From Bryobacteraceae bacterium (GTDB lineage: Bacteria > Acidobacteriota > Terriglobia > Bryobacterales > Bryobacteraceae): 49,786 nucleotides of DNA. The first letter of the stretch is position 1; the number at the start of each line of letters is the position of its first letter. Location: positions 1-49,786 of the forward strand of contig JASHQT010000081.1 in NCBI GenBank assembly GCA_030039005.1. Reading direction: 5' to 3'. The notes under the pieces were generated by a model that saw only the letters and a program-made list of their open reading frames with translations, did no database searches and was not told the origin of the DNA. A program made the position numbers and the translations under genes. This document shows positions 16,176 to 25,197 of the stretch, piece by piece.

Positions 16176-17426
16176 CTATGCCACGGTGGGCGTGAGGTCG
16201 AAGGATTTCGGCGAACGATCCTGCGAGCGAATCAAATGTGTGTAGATGGCAATCAGCGATTCTGTTCGCGCTGTTTGGGAGAACGTGGTTTCAACCAGCG
16301 CGCGAGCGTGGTGACCCATCCGGCGGCGCGCTTCGGGGTCGAGCCAGAGTTTGCGTAGGGACGCGCGAAGCTGTGCGGGAGCCCGGCAGTCTACGAGAGA
16401 GCCGGTTACACCATCCACCACCAGCTCAGGAATGCCGCCGATCCGTGTCGCCACCACAGGTTTGCCGTAAGCAAAAGCCTCGAGCACGCTCATCGGCGCA
16501 TTCTCGTACCATTCAGACGGGACGACGATGAACGCGGCGTTGCGATAAAGATCGCGAAGGCGCGCGGTGTCGCAATAACCTTCCAATGTGATCGAGCCTG
16601 GAGCATCGGCGGCAAGTTTGCCCACCACCTGCTGCATGGGCCCGGCGCCCGCGATCTTCAGCGGAATACCGGTGCCGGCGATGGCATCGAGAAGTGTCGA
16701 CAGTCCTTTCTCCTGCGAGAGGCGTCCGGCATAGAGTACGTACTGCCCCTCGTAAGCCGGCATGTAGACATCTGGATCGACAGCATTCGGATGGTACATC
16801 ACGCGATTGACATCGACGCCCGATCGCATCAGGAGCATTTCGAGGAACCGGCTGGGGCACAAGAAGCTGGAGATTGCGCCATAGCGATCGGCGAAGCGCG
16901 CGAAATAGGCTTCCAGGGTGCTGATGGCCGACGTGGCGAGGCTGTTCTTGTGGCAGCGGCGGAACGCGCAGCGGTAAAAGCCGCCGTCGATGCAAGCATT
17001 GCAGGGCTTTCCGTCGCGCAACATCAGATACGAGGGACAGACCAGCTTGTAGTCGTGAACCGTCAGCACAGCGGGAATTCGCCGGGCCCGCAGCACGGGC
17101 AGAATCGACGTGGTCAGCCGTCCGTAGATGTTGTGACAGTGCACGATGTCGGGCTTGGACTTATCGAGCAGCGCGGCAAAATCCGCGGCCGTGCGTTTGC
17201 AGTCGATCACTTCCCAGGCCGCCTGAGCCAAACGGAACGGATTCTTCGCGTGGACATCGACGCCGCGCGTAAAATGCGCATGCTCCCCGGGCGCGTTGTC
17301 CGGATCCGCGGCGGAGAAGGTCTCCACTTCGATTCCGGCTTCGGTTAGCGCCCGAATGTCGTTAAACATTACGCGTTCGGAGCCGCCGCGCAGATAGAAA
17401 TAGTTGTTTGCGATGAGGACTTTCAT
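16176..17426 (-). CDS. GT4-family glycosyltransferase (GT-B fold)
   Basis: Glycosyltransferase of 416 residues. The ATG at 17426 (MKVLIANNYFYLRGGSER) is the typical family start; the frame extends to 17471 but that is unlikely. Motifs: FYLRGGSERVMFND loop, DIVHCHNIYGRL, VLTVHDYKLVCPSYLML with a Cys-rich insert (CNACIDGGFYRCAFRRC) often seen in this GT4 subgroup, VLYAGRLSQEKGLSTLL, and SEWYENAPMSVLEAFAYGKP. Its start lies inside the last 65 bp of the Wzy-like gene, so translation is probably coupled. It acts in cytoplasmic assembly of the EPS repeat unit; the sugar donor is unknown. Confidence 0.9.
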   Translation of the reverse strand: MKVLIANNYFYLRGGSERVMFNDIRALTEAGIEVETFSAADPDNAPGEHAHFTRGVDVHAKNPFRLAQAAWEVIDCKRTAADFAALLDKSKPDIVHCHNIYGRLTTSILPVLRARRIPAVLTVHDYKLVCPSYLMLRDGKPCNACIDGGFYRCAFRRCHKNSLATSAISTLEAYFARFADRYGAISSFLCPSRFLEMLLMRSGVDVNRVMYHPNAVDPDVYMPAYEGQYVLYAGRLSQEKGLSTLLDAIAGTGIPLKIAGAGPMQQVVGKLAADAPGSITLEGYCDTARLRDLYRNAAFIVVPSEWYENAPMSVLEAFAYGKPVVATRIGGIPELVVDGVTGSLVDCRAPAQLRASLRKLWLDPEARRRMGHHARALVETTFSQTARTESLIAIYTHLIRSQDRSPKSFDLTPTVA

Positions 17427-18663
17427 TGTGATTTCTCGAACCGGGCGTAATGGCGCGATCACTCGCTGCAAGAAACAAAATCAACAGCGCCATGAAAGGA
17501 AAATTGTCAAGGTTGTTTTCGCTGAAAGAATAAATGGCGATGATCAGCGCGACATAACGGAGCGCCGGGGGCGCGGTTTTGATGATCAGGGCCCAGATGG
17601 TAAGGAACAAGATCAGGCCTACCGCGCCTTGCTCGAACAGCACCCTCAGATATTCGTTGTGAGGGAAGTTGGGCAGCAAGAGCGGCGAGGAGCCAATGCC
17701 GAAGCCAAAAATCTGCTGCGCGGGCATCCCGTGGGCATAAGTGATGAGGGTGTGACGCCAGTGCGCGAGCCTCCACACGCCGGAAGTCACGCCGGGGCCG
17801 AGCAGCCGTTCCTTCTGGTAATAGGGGATCTCTCCCCCTTGTAATATGTTCTGAAATTGATCACGCATGAGAAGGATCTGTTTCACCAGGCGCGTCTGGG
17901 GCAGCACATCGGCCCCATCGAGGACGGCGAAAGCCGCGATTGCCGATCCCGCGGCCAGGCCCCCGGTCAATACAAGGAACCGCAATGCTGGTGAGAATTG
18001 GCGACGCAGATGCACGGCCAGACCGATTGCGTACGCGATTACCGCGCCGCTGGTGCCGGAGAAGATCAGCACCGCGATCACGATGGCATGCACAGCGAAC
18101 TGGACCACGAGCGGATCACGTACTTCGTCGATCAAGAACAACAACAGAAATGGAATGAGCGCCAGGTTGTTGGGATTCGCGAACAATCCATCTCTCCGCG
18201 TCGCATCCAAGGCATCCGGGCGGCCAATCGCAACCGAAATCGAAAGAACAATGAAAATCGGGAGGCCGAGCAGCCAGCGAACCTTCGATCGGGACGCAGG
18301 CGGCAGCCGGAGCAGGCGCGAGATCGCCATCACGGCACAGATGGATTCGTGTTTGAAAACTGCGGAGCTGGTTTGCGTGGGATCGCCAGTCAGTGCTTGC
18401 ACTACCGGAATCAGCATCGCAGCCACGGCGGCTACCACCACCCCGTCCACTCTCACCCACAGGCGCTCCAACGCGGCCCAGAACAGGACGGCCACAATCA
18501 GACCTCCCCCGATGACGTTCGCTTCGCGGTGTCCGTGGAGGGCACTGGAGACGAACAGGAGCCAGTAAGCCACGAATGCGAACGCAATCCACCGCCAGAG
18601 GGTCTCGCTCGCGGGGCTCTGTAACCAGGACGGAGCGCAGGGAATTGTCGTGCTTCGCGCCAT
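17362..18663 (-). CDS. O-antigen ligase/Wzy-type polysaccharide polymerase
   Basis: Polytopic membrane protein of 433 residues. The ATG at 18663 (MARSTTIPC) is the real start; the open frame upstream to 19041 is an antisense-like extension covering the flippase gene. About ten hydrophobic segments are visible. The large periplasmic loop has the Wzy_C-type signature: RLLGPGVTSGVWRLAHW, then GFGIGSSPLLLPNFPHNEYLRVLFEQG. It should polymerise undecaprenyl-linked repeat units in the periplasm. It starts 5 bp after the Wzx stop and overlaps the downstream GT gene by 65 bp, consistent with one transcript. Confidence 0.82.
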   Translation of the reverse strand: MARSTTIPCAPSWLQSPASETLWRWIAFAFVAYWLLFVSSALHGHREANVIGGGLIVAVLFWAALERLWVRVDGVVVAAVAAMLIPVVQALTGDPTQTSSAVFKHESICAVMAISRLLRLPPASRSKVRWLLGLPIFIVLSISVAIGRPDALDATRRDGLFANPNNLALIPFLLLFLIDEVRDPLVVQFAVHAIVIAVLIFSGTSGAVIAYAIGLAVHLRRQFSPALRFLVLTGGLAAGSAIAAFAVLDGADVLPQTRLVKQILLMRDQFQNILQGGEIPYYQKERLLGPGVTSGVWRLAHWRHTLITYAHGMPAQQIFGFGIGSSPLLLPNFPHNEYLRVLFEQGAVGLILFLTIWALIIKTAPPALRYVALIIAIYSFSENNLDNFPFMALLILFLAASDRAITPGSRNHNESPHRKQLFLSARRLRTRNV

Positions 18664-18668
18664 ACGGA

Positions 18669-20006
18669 TTAGAAACTCCCGGTGATTAGCGCGCGCTTCC
18701 ACGTGTTTCGCAGGAGCCGTGCCCCACCGGCACACTGAATGATCGCTGAAATCAGGATTGCCACCGCAGCGCCGCGCAACCCTTGTGAGGGAACCAGCAC
18801 CATGCTGGCTACGGCTGTGGCACCGGCGGCGATGGCGAAAAGCGGCAACTGCGGAATAAAGCATTTGACCGCGGTCACGGCGCAGCCGAACATCGTTCCC
18901 AGATACAGGAAACCCGATGCGGCCATCAGAAACAAAAATATGTCTTGCTGCGACGCGTACTCGGGACGATAGATAATCGCCAGCAACCGGGGCCCGAAAA
19001 GCAGCGCTACAAGAAAACCCGCTGCGCCAATGGCGAGACACGCGAGTGACAGCGCGAACAGCAGACGTCGAAAGTCGGCTAGCCTGGCAGCCTCGAAATA
19101 TTTCGCCATACGAGGCGCCGCGCCTTGACCGAGAGCGCTGGTCATGACGCTACCCGCGGCGAGCAGGTTCGTCAATGATGAGAAGATTCCCAACTCGCGA
19201 ATACCGAGGTTGTGCTCGATGAGATACCGGGGCAGGTTCAGGTTGAGCGAGACCAGCATCAGGACCGCACCTAGCGGAAGGCCCGCCAAAGCAAGCGTCC
19301 TGAGACGGCCGTGAATCTCTCCCCGCAGGAAATCACTCACGTAGTGGACGCACTCGACGACGGCGCCGGCTAGCCCCAGATTCAGAAGTCCAAGGCTGCG
19401 CGGTACGTCGAACGCAGCCAGAGTCACCAATGAGGACACGAGCAGGCCGACCGCACCCCACAACAGCGAGCCCGTCAGCCAGACTCCGGCCGCCAGCGCA
19501 CTTAACGAAAGCGTTCCACGCAACATCATCGAAATTGCGATCCCAGCCATACGCTCCTCGCGTTGGAGCAAGCCGTAGAAGATATCGCTCATGTACTCGA
19601 TCGCCTTTGCCGCGCCTATGAGAATCACCGCAGCGACTACGGACTTCGAGTAATGCGCGGCGATCGCGATTCCGCCAATGAGGACCAGCGACGTCACCGA
19701 GCATGCGAATCGGAGGGCGAGAAAATCGAGAAAGCGATAATGGCGCCGGCCGTCGGTGATCTGAATCGACCGTAGACTCAAGGAGCTGAACATCAGAACC
19801 GGCAACGCGATGGCCAGCCCGAGCGTATAGCTTCCCACCATTTCGGCGCTGCCGATCTTGGCCAGCGCCACGACCAACGTCCATTGGCTCAACCCCTGCC
19901 AAAAGTTTCCGAGCAACATCCAAGCGACGTTGGCGCGTAGCCGCTCATCGGAGACCGGGCTGACGCATTCCAGCGGTGCGGGTTCTACCGTTGTCGATCG
20001 CGACAT
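18669..20006 (-). CDS. Wzx-type oligosaccharide flippase (MOP superfamily)
   Basis: Protein of 445 residues with about 12 to 14 hydrophobic helices, the layout of polysaccharide-biosynthesis/MVIN-like flippases (WMLLGNFWQGLSQW opening, SLRSIQITDG loop, GIRELGIFSSLTNLLAAGS in the second half). It should move the undecaprenyl-linked repeat unit across the inner membrane. It sits 8 bp after the radical SAM gene stop and 5 bp before the Wzy-like start. The Wzx plus Wzy plus Wzc set indicates the Wzy-dependent rather than ABC-dependent route. Confidence 0.85.
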   Translation of the reverse strand: MSRSTTVEPAPLECVSPVSDERLRANVAWMLLGNFWQGLSQWTLVVALAKIGSAEMVGSYTLGLAIALPVLMFSSLSLRSIQITDGRRHYRFLDFLALRFACSVTSLVLIGGIAIAAHYSKSVVAAVILIGAAKAIEYMSDIFYGLLQREERMAGIAISMMLRGTLSLSALAAGVWLTGSLLWGAVGLLVSSLVTLAAFDVPRSLGLLNLGLAGAVVECVHYVSDFLRGEIHGRLRTLALAGLPLGAVLMLVSLNLNLPRYLIEHNLGIRELGIFSSLTNLLAAGSVMTSALGQGAAPRMAKYFEAARLADFRRLLFALSLACLAIGAAGFLVALLFGPRLLAIIYRPEYASQQDIFLFLMAASGFLYLGTMFGCAVTAVKCFIPQLPLFAIAAGATAVASMVLVPSQGLRGAAVAILISAIIQCAGGARLLRNTWKRALITGSF

Positions 20007-20014
20007 AACGCGGC

Positions 20015-21025
20015 CTATGGCAGGATGTTGAAAAAGGCGGGCTGGGGCTTGCGGGTCGCGGCAGGACCGTTGATCCGCTGATTAATGATCCAGCGCAGTG
20101 CGCCCCACTTGTTGCGCTTGATCGGCTCGGAGGCGTTTCCGATCATCCAGCAGTTTTTCGTGCAATTGCGGCAACGGTCGCGCACCATCCCGGCCTGCGA
20201 TCCGCTCCAGATTTCGTCCCAGCTCTGGCGGGTGATGTTGCCGAAACTGACCGGCGAATCCATGCCGTTGCACGGCAGCACTTCACCGTACGGATCGATG
20301 AAGCAGGCGTCTTCACCCATGCTGCACGGGAGCAAGCGAGGTTTGCCGGAAACATATTCGATCAGGCCGTGGTTGAAATAGGCCCGGAACCAATCCTTCG
20401 GGCGAGAGCTTTGCAACAGTTCGCCGATGAGCGCTTCCAGAGCACCGGTCATCGCGCCGGGCCGCTGGATCCGGTTGTCGGCCTTGTGAAAGTAAAACGA
20501 ATTGTGGACCGCGGCGGTGGCAAACTCCAGCTTCATCATCTTGGAAAGGTGATACAGCGGGATCAGGCTTTCGGCATTGCGATCCGACAGGGTAATGCCG
20601 AAGCCGATGTCTTTGAGCCCGGCGTGCGAAAGCTCGGTCAAGGTGCGGATGGCGTGCTCGAAACCGTCTTTGACGCCGCGAAGCTCGTCGTTCGCCCTGG
20701 GTAGCCCTTCGACACTAACGCGCACGCCGATCCAGGGGTGCTGCCGGGCGATCCTCACGATTCGCTCCGTAAGGTAGCCGTTGGTGCTGATCACTACCCG
20801 GCGGCTCTTTTTGCGAAGAACGGCGAGGATCTCAGACAGGTCGTTCCGCAGGAAGGGCTCGCCACCCGTGACATTCGCCACGGCAATCAGCGGCAGCTTC
20901 TCGAGGTCCTCGGCTCGAACCTCTTGCGCCGGTTCCGTCGGATACTGCCAAATGTTGCACATGTGGCAGCGGAAATTGCACCGGTAGGTGGTGATGATGC
21001 TGACGAATTTGGGTGGCTTTCGCAT
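20015..21025 (-). CDS. Radical SAM protein with C-terminal SPASM-like cysteines
   Basis: Protein of 336 residues. The radical SAM cluster motif CNFRCHMC (CX3CX2C) is at residues about 16-23, followed by the SAM-binding VTGGEPFLRND and VVISTNGYLT. The C-terminal part has additional cysteines (LLPCSMGEDACFIDPYGEVL, PCNG, CRNCTKNCW), typical of SPASM auxiliary Fe-S clusters. SPASM enzymes modify peptides, proteins or sugars; the substrate here is unknown. It is tightly packed (3 bp after the Wzc-like stop, 8 bp before wzx), so a role in modifying an EPS sugar or a linked amino acid is likely but unproven. No short RiPP precursor ORF is visible in the operon. Confidence 0.86.
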   Translation of the reverse strand: MRKPPKFVSIITTYRCNFRCHMCNIWQYPTEPAQEVRAEDLEKLPLIAVANVTGGEPFLRNDLSEILAVLRKKSRRVVISTNGYLTERIVRIARQHPWIGVRVSVEGLPRANDELRGVKDGFEHAIRTLTELSHAGLKDIGFGITLSDRNAESLIPLYHLSKMMKLEFATAAVHNSFYFHKADNRIQRPGAMTGALEALIGELLQSSRPKDWFRAYFNHGLIEYVSGKPRLLPCSMGEDACFIDPYGEVLPCNGMDSPVSFGNITRQSWDEIWSGSQAGMVRDRCRNCTKNCWMIGNASEPIKRNKWGALRWIINQRINGPAATRKPQPAFFNILP

Positions 21026-21028
21026 GGA

Positions 21029-23317
21029 CTAAGACTCCTTGGAAGCGCCGCCGGGCAGGCTGACGCTTGCGGCCGCGTAATGGTAGCTGCCGTAGTATTT
21101 GTAGGGTGAGGCGCCCGCGTTCCAGTCGTTCAGAACCACGCCCAGCACTCGGGTTCGATCGTCCGCGAGACGACGAAATGCGGCCTGCGCCGCGGCACGG
21201 CTGGTTTTGCCGGCTCTGGCGATCAACACCACCGCGTCGGCGATCCGGCCCAATACGCGCGCATCGGGCATCGACAGCATCGGCGGCGTGTCGATCAGAA
21301 TCATGTCGAAGCGCTCGCGGTAATGGCTGAGAAGCGCTGGGATCGACTTCGAAAACAGAAGGTCGGCGCCGGCCTCTACGGCGGGGCCCGCAGTCAGCAC
21401 GTACAGGTTCGGCGAAACCGCGCGAATGACCGGATCGACCATCTTCTCGTAGGGAACGTTTTGTCTGAGCAGTTTGGTAAGTCCGATGGAATTGGACAGC
21501 CCAAAGACCTGATGCATGCGAGGACTGCGTATGTCGCCGTCGATGAGCAGAACTTTGCGGTCCATCTTGGCCAAGGTCGCGGCCAGGTTCACCGCGGCCG
21601 TCGTTTTTCCTTCGCCCGAGTTAGCACTGGTGATGACCAGAACCTTCTGGTCCTTGGCCTCACTGAAAATGATGGAGGCGAGCACCGCGCGAAAACTGTC
21701 GGCGACGGCCAGCGCGTTTTCACTCGAGTCGCTTCTGGAGTTCGAAGGGCCGATCCATCGTGTTCCCGGCTTGTCGCTGTTTGGAACTAATGTCACAACG
21801 CGCGGCGACCGCAGCGCTTCTTGAGCGCGCGGGATCACCCCGAGTTCGGGTATGCCCAGCAGCGATCCGGCCTCCCCGGGCTCCTGCAGTTGGACATTCG
21901 TTCTAGCTCGCAGGACAATCGCGGCCAATCCGAATGTCGAGCCGAATAGCAAACCCGCTGCGCTGCCCAAAGGAAAATTGGGTTTGTAAGGATGCCGCGG
22001 AGGGATGGCCGGATCTACCACGCGCACGTTCGACGCCTTGATGGCCGCGGCGATGGCGGATTCTTTGACCCGCTGCAACATGGCTTCGTAAATCTCCCGG
22101 TTGGTGTCCACTTCGCGCCTGAGGACGTCGTATTGAATTGACTTCTGCGAATCGCTGGTGACCCGGGCGGTTTGAGACGTATAAGCCGCTTCGAGCAACT
22201 GTTCCCTTCGCTCGGCCTCGCTCAATTCGTTGGCGATGCGAGTCACGATTGCGGCTCGCTTATTAGCGATCGCATTCTCCAGGGCATCACTTTCGGCGTG
22301 CAGCTTTTTCGCCAGGCTGTAGTCGGGCGTAAATATAACTTCCATCTCCGCTTCCTTGCGGCGCAATTCCGTAAGGTTGGCATCCAGCGCGCGTAAGCTG
22401 CTGTCGTTGAGAACCTCGGGGAGCGTATCGGGCGTGGCGGCGCGCGCGACTTCGAAGCGCGACTGTTTCTCCACCCGATCGGCCTGCGCTTTGGAGAGTT
22501 CAGCCTGCAACTGCCGCAGCTTTTCTTCCGACACGGTTTGTTTGTCGGCGGTATAGATCAGGCTCTGCTTACGGGCGTAAGCCTCCAGCGCGTTTTCTGA
22601 GGTCTCCAGCTTGCCGCGCAGGTCGGAAAGCTGGCCGGCCAGCCAATCCGACGTCTGCCGGTTCATCTGCCCGCGCATGCGGCTGTTCTGTTCCATATAC
22701 TCCCCAGTTAATGCGTTCGCGAAACGTGCGGCGAGTTCGGGGCGAGGCGCATCGAAGGTCACTTCGATGATTCGCGTCTGACCCGCCATACTGACCTTCA
22801 GGTTCTTGGCGGCGATTTCGGTAAGCGTCTGGGGACCGTCCGCCGGGCTTGGGCTTCCCAGTATGCCTGCAATCGCATGCTGCGCCGGCTCGAGATCCGC
22901 AGTACTGGAGATTTCCGCCCTCTTGAGCGCGCTATCGATCAAGGTGTTGCTCTGCAGAATCTTGATTTGGGTTTGAATGTCGGTGAGTGCGTCGGTGGAG
23001 GAAGAATCCGCCACCGGGCCGGCGAGCTTCATGTCCACGAACTCGTGATTCAGGTCCTGGACCTCCAGGGTGGTGCGTGCTCGATACGCCGGCGACTGCG
23101 TGACCAGGATCGCCAGAGCGATGGCGAGTCCACCGGCGGCGCAGGCGGCGAACAGCGTCTTAGATCGCCACAGCAGGCCCCAGTAATCGAGCGCACTGCC
23201 GGCCTGAGGTTGAACTGGCTGTGGCTGAACTGAGTATTCCGGGCCATATACGGTTGCGAGCGGAACCGCCGGCAGGTTGTTCGTGTCCGAGGTTCGAATG
23301 AGAGTGTTGTCGTTCAT
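21029..23317 (-). CDS. Wzc-like polysaccharide co-polymerase with tyrosine autokinase domain
   Basis: Inner-membrane protein of 762 residues. It has a Wzz domain with a first membrane helix at about 52-72, a long coiled coil (about 220-390), and a second helix after the Pro-rich IPPRHPYKPNFPLG segment near 445. The cytoplasmic BY-kinase carries Walker A TSANSGEGKTTAAVNLA (about 560-575), Walker A' LLIDGDIRSPRMH and Walker B MILIDTPP. The C-terminus has the expected tyrosine cluster (YKYYGSYHY). It controls EPS chain length and pairs with the Wza-like protein encoded 14 bp upstream. A phosphatase partner (Wzb-like) is not found in the cluster. Confidence 0.93.
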   Translation of the reverse strand: MNDNTLIRTSDTNNLPAVPLATVYGPEYSVQPQPVQPQAGSALDYWGLLWRSKTLFAACAAGGLAIALAILVTQSPAYRARTTLEVQDLNHEFVDMKLAGPVADSSSTDALTDIQTQIKILQSNTLIDSALKRAEISSTADLEPAQHAIAGILGSPSPADGPQTLTEIAAKNLKVSMAGQTRIIEVTFDAPRPELAARFANALTGEYMEQNSRMRGQMNRQTSDWLAGQLSDLRGKLETSENALEAYARKQSLIYTADKQTVSEEKLRQLQAELSKAQADRVEKQSRFEVARAATPDTLPEVLNDSSLRALDANLTELRRKEAEMEVIFTPDYSLAKKLHAESDALENAIANKRAAIVTRIANELSEAERREQLLEAAYTSQTARVTSDSQKSIQYDVLRREVDTNREIYEAMLQRVKESAIAAAIKASNVRVVDPAIPPRHPYKPNFPLGSAAGLLFGSTFGLAAIVLRARTNVQLQEPGEAGSLLGIPELGVIPRAQEALRSPRVVTLVPNSDKPGTRWIGPSNSRSDSSENALAVADSFRAVLASIIFSEAKDQKVLVITSANSGEGKTTAAVNLAATLAKMDRKVLLIDGDIRSPRMHQVFGLSNSIGLTKLLRQNVPYEKMVDPVIRAVSPNLYVLTAGPAVEAGADLLFSKSIPALLSHYRERFDMILIDTPPMLSMPDARVLGRIADAVVLIARAGKTSRAAAQAAFRRLADDRTRVLGVVLNDWNAGASPYKYYGSYHYAAASVSLPGGASKES

Positions 23318-23331
23318 GGTGGTACCCTTCG

Positions 23332-24282
23332 TTAACGCCAGATTGCGAATCCGGTTCCAGCCTGGACCGCGGCTTCCAATGCGCGCAGTGAGGCGCTCTT
23401 GGCGACGTTGTTGGGAATGAACAGGATGTCGTTAGCCTGAAGCGCGACGTCTTTGTCGCGGCCGTCCAAGATTCTTTGCACGTTGACGGCGATCTCGGTC
23501 CGCTCGGCGCCGGGCGCGGACTGCCTTAAGATGCGTGCGTGTTGCGGGCCCGCGGCGTGATCCAGTCCTTCGGCCAGGGAGACAGCCTGAAGAACGGTGA
23601 TGTGTTCTTTCTCATTCAAGGGGAAACCTCCGGAACGCTTAACGCACCCCACTACGTACACCAGATCCGCTTTGGGAACTGTGATGACGTCGTTTTGCAG
23701 AACGTCAATGTTGCTGTCGGGGCTTTTGGCCTCCATAACGTCACGAACGTTCAATTCGCCAATGAAGAATTGGCCAGTCGGATCAGCGGCCGCGTTCGCG
23801 AGCGGCAGAGGCCCTTCGGAAGCCAGGCGCGTGATCTTGATGCGATTGCTCGCGTCGGGATTCAATCCGCCGGCCATCGATAAGACTTCGAATAGAGTCT
23901 TGCGGCCTGTGATTTGATAAACTCCGGGATTCTTCACTGCGCCGAGCACCGATACCGGGTGATTCCTGAAATCCGCAATGGATATGGTGACCTCGGGATT
24001 CTTCATCAGCTTCGAAAGTTGGAGAGCAACTGCCTTTTCCAACTGCTCCATTGTCAGACCAGCAGCGCGGATTCGTCCGGCCAGGGGCAGATGGATGTAG
24101 CCTTGCTCATCGATGCGCACCGGGCCGAGGGTCCGCGGGTCGAACTCGAGTAAATCCGTCACGCGTACGTTAACGGAGTCGTGCGGCCCGAGAACGTAGG
24201 CTCGTTCCGCAGCGACGGTTTGCCCCGTCGATCTGGCGAATGGCAGCAGCGCGAAGACAAGAACGTAGATGAAAAGTTTCAT
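23332..24282 (-). CDS. Wza-like polysaccharide export protein (PES plus SLBB domains)
   Basis: Exported protein of 316 residues. A signal peptide (MKLFIYVLVFALLPFARS) is cut around TGQ. The polysaccharide-export domain starts at YVLGPHDSVNVRV and runs through GYIHLPLAGRIRAAGLT. Two SLBB-type segments follow (VSVLGAVKNPGVYQI and VYVVGCVKRSGGFPL). No lipobox Cys is apparent and the C-terminus lacks a clear amphipathic pore helix like that of E. coli Wza, so the outer-membrane step may differ. It should form the periplasmic/outer-membrane conduit for the polymer made by this operon. Confidence 0.9.
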   Translation of the reverse strand: MKLFIYVLVFALLPFARSTGQTVAAERAYVLGPHDSVNVRVTDLLEFDPRTLGPVRIDEQGYIHLPLAGRIRAAGLTMEQLEKAVALQLSKLMKNPEVTISIADFRNHPVSVLGAVKNPGVYQITGRKTLFEVLSMAGGLNPDASNRIKITRLASEGPLPLANAAADPTGQFFIGELNVRDVMEAKSPDSNIDVLQNDVITVPKADLVYVVGCVKRSGGFPLNEKEHITVLQAVSLAEGLDHAAGPQHARILRQSAPGAERTEIAVNVQRILDGRDKDVALQANDILFIPNNVAKSASLRALEAAVQAGTGFAIWR

Positions 24283-24300
24283 GACTCCTCCAACGGATTC

Positions 24301-24831
24301 CTAAGCAGCGCGACTGGCTGACCTAACCGGCTGCACGCTTTCCGAATCCACTTCCGCCGAGACCGCCCGCTGCAACAGCGGAATCGAAACCACAAGGCGA
24401 CAATTCGGTTTGCTCTCGATCAACGTCCCGGTCAGACCGCGCAAGGGACCACACCCGATCGACACCTCCTGGCCGATGGCGATCGCCAGGTGCGGCGATA
24501 CGTTGCGGCCGGACTGGATGATGGTCTCGACGCTTTCGAGTTCGGAGTGCGCGATCGGCGCTGGAACGCGTCCGATGCTTACGATCGATCCGACGGCGGG
24601 AATCGTCAGTACCGGCAGACGATTGGAAATGTCAAAGCGGCAGAAAACGAGCCCCGGCCACAACGGAAGCAGCACCGGCTGCATGCGTCTCCCGGAGCGA
24701 TGGAAGCTTCGATATAAGGGCAGGTAACTCTCGAAGCCGCGCCCCTCCAGAGCTTGGGCCACGATCGTTTCGTGGTGATGCTTGACCGTCAAGGCGTACC
24801 AGGGATGCGGCGATGGGGCTGGAAGGCGCAT
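24301..24831 (-). CDS. UpxY/RfaH-type NusG paralogue (EPS antiterminator)
   Basis: Protein of 176 residues. ATG 24831 is chosen because AAGGAAA lies a few bases upstream and NusG homology begins at PWYALTVKHHHE; the frame extends to 24915 without support. The NGN domain occupies residues 10-105 (ALEGRGFESYLPLYR, LLPLWPGLVFCRFD), and a KOW domain follows (GQEVSIGCGPLRGLTGTLI). NusG paralogues heading polysaccharide operons load on RNA polymerase at the leader and let it read through very long transcripts. It is the first gene of this approximately 19-kb operon, which fits. A structured leader lies upstream (see 25082-25128). Confidence 0.88.
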   Translation of the reverse strand: MRLPAPSPHPWYALTVKHHHETIVAQALEGRGFESYLPLYRSFHRSGRRMQPVLLPLWPGLVFCRFDISNRLPVLTIPAVGSIVSIGRVPAPIAHSELESVETIIQSGRNVSPHLAIAIGQEVSIGCGPLRGLTGTLIESKPNCRLVVSIPLLQRAVSAEVDSESVQPVRSASRAA

Positions 24832-25081
24832 ATTTTCCTTTCGCGCGAGAACTCGACCAGGCTCCGGGAGCCTGTCATGAAAATCGCGGCGTGCTACCGC
24901 CATCTCGCGATGCAACGGGCGATTTCCCCGAGCCGAGCAGAATTCGCGCTAGCCGATGTTTCTAAGGATTGGCTAGGGAATTTATCTGATCGGTTCTCTT
25001 TCTAGCTCGATCGTAAGGCCGCGGTTGAGCTCATTCAAGCTGTGTAAAGCCCCGGTTATCTTGAGTGATGCGGCGACTACT

Positions 25082-25128
25082 AACCGGAGTTAGCATTTGC
25101 GTTGCTAGCTCCGGCGAAGTCTCCGGTT
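25082..25128 (-). promoter_or_regulatory. Leader hairpin with two mutually exclusive pairings
   Basis: A perfect 12-bp stem (one G-U wobble) forms between 25084-25095 and 25103-25114 around a 7-nt loop. A second copy of CTCCGGTT at 25121-25128 can instead pair with AACCGGAG at 25082-25089, so the two structures exclude each other. It lies between ftsH (stop at 25214) and the antiterminator gene start (24831) on the strand transcribed through the EPS operon. There is no T-run, so it is not a classical terminator. It may be a pause/attenuation element in the 5' leader, or mark the ftsH 3' end. Confidence 0.45.
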
Positions 25129-25165
25129 TGGGGAAAGCGTCTCAGCCGTTGGCAAATCTCTTGGA

Positions 25166-25197
25166 AGTATAAATGGGACACGGAACCCGTTCTTCAA
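25166..25197 (-). promoter_or_regulatory. Candidate sigma70-like promoter for the EPS operon
   Basis: On the minus strand TTGAAG (25197-25192) is followed after 18 nt by TTTATA (25173-25168); with a 20-nt spacer TATACT can be read instead. It lies just downstream of the ftsH stop and would give a leader of about 320 nt before the antiterminator gene. Assigned by eye only. Confidence 0.28.

Noticed and set aside
18664..19041. N-terminal extension of the Wzy-like gene
   Set aside because: Overlaps the flippase gene and has Arg/Ser-rich shadow composition; ATG 18663 begins the membrane protein.
25130..25165. Possible sigma54-type site (TTGGCAAATCTCTTGGA)
   Set aside because: The -12 element would need GC but reads GA, so the essential dinucleotide is missing.
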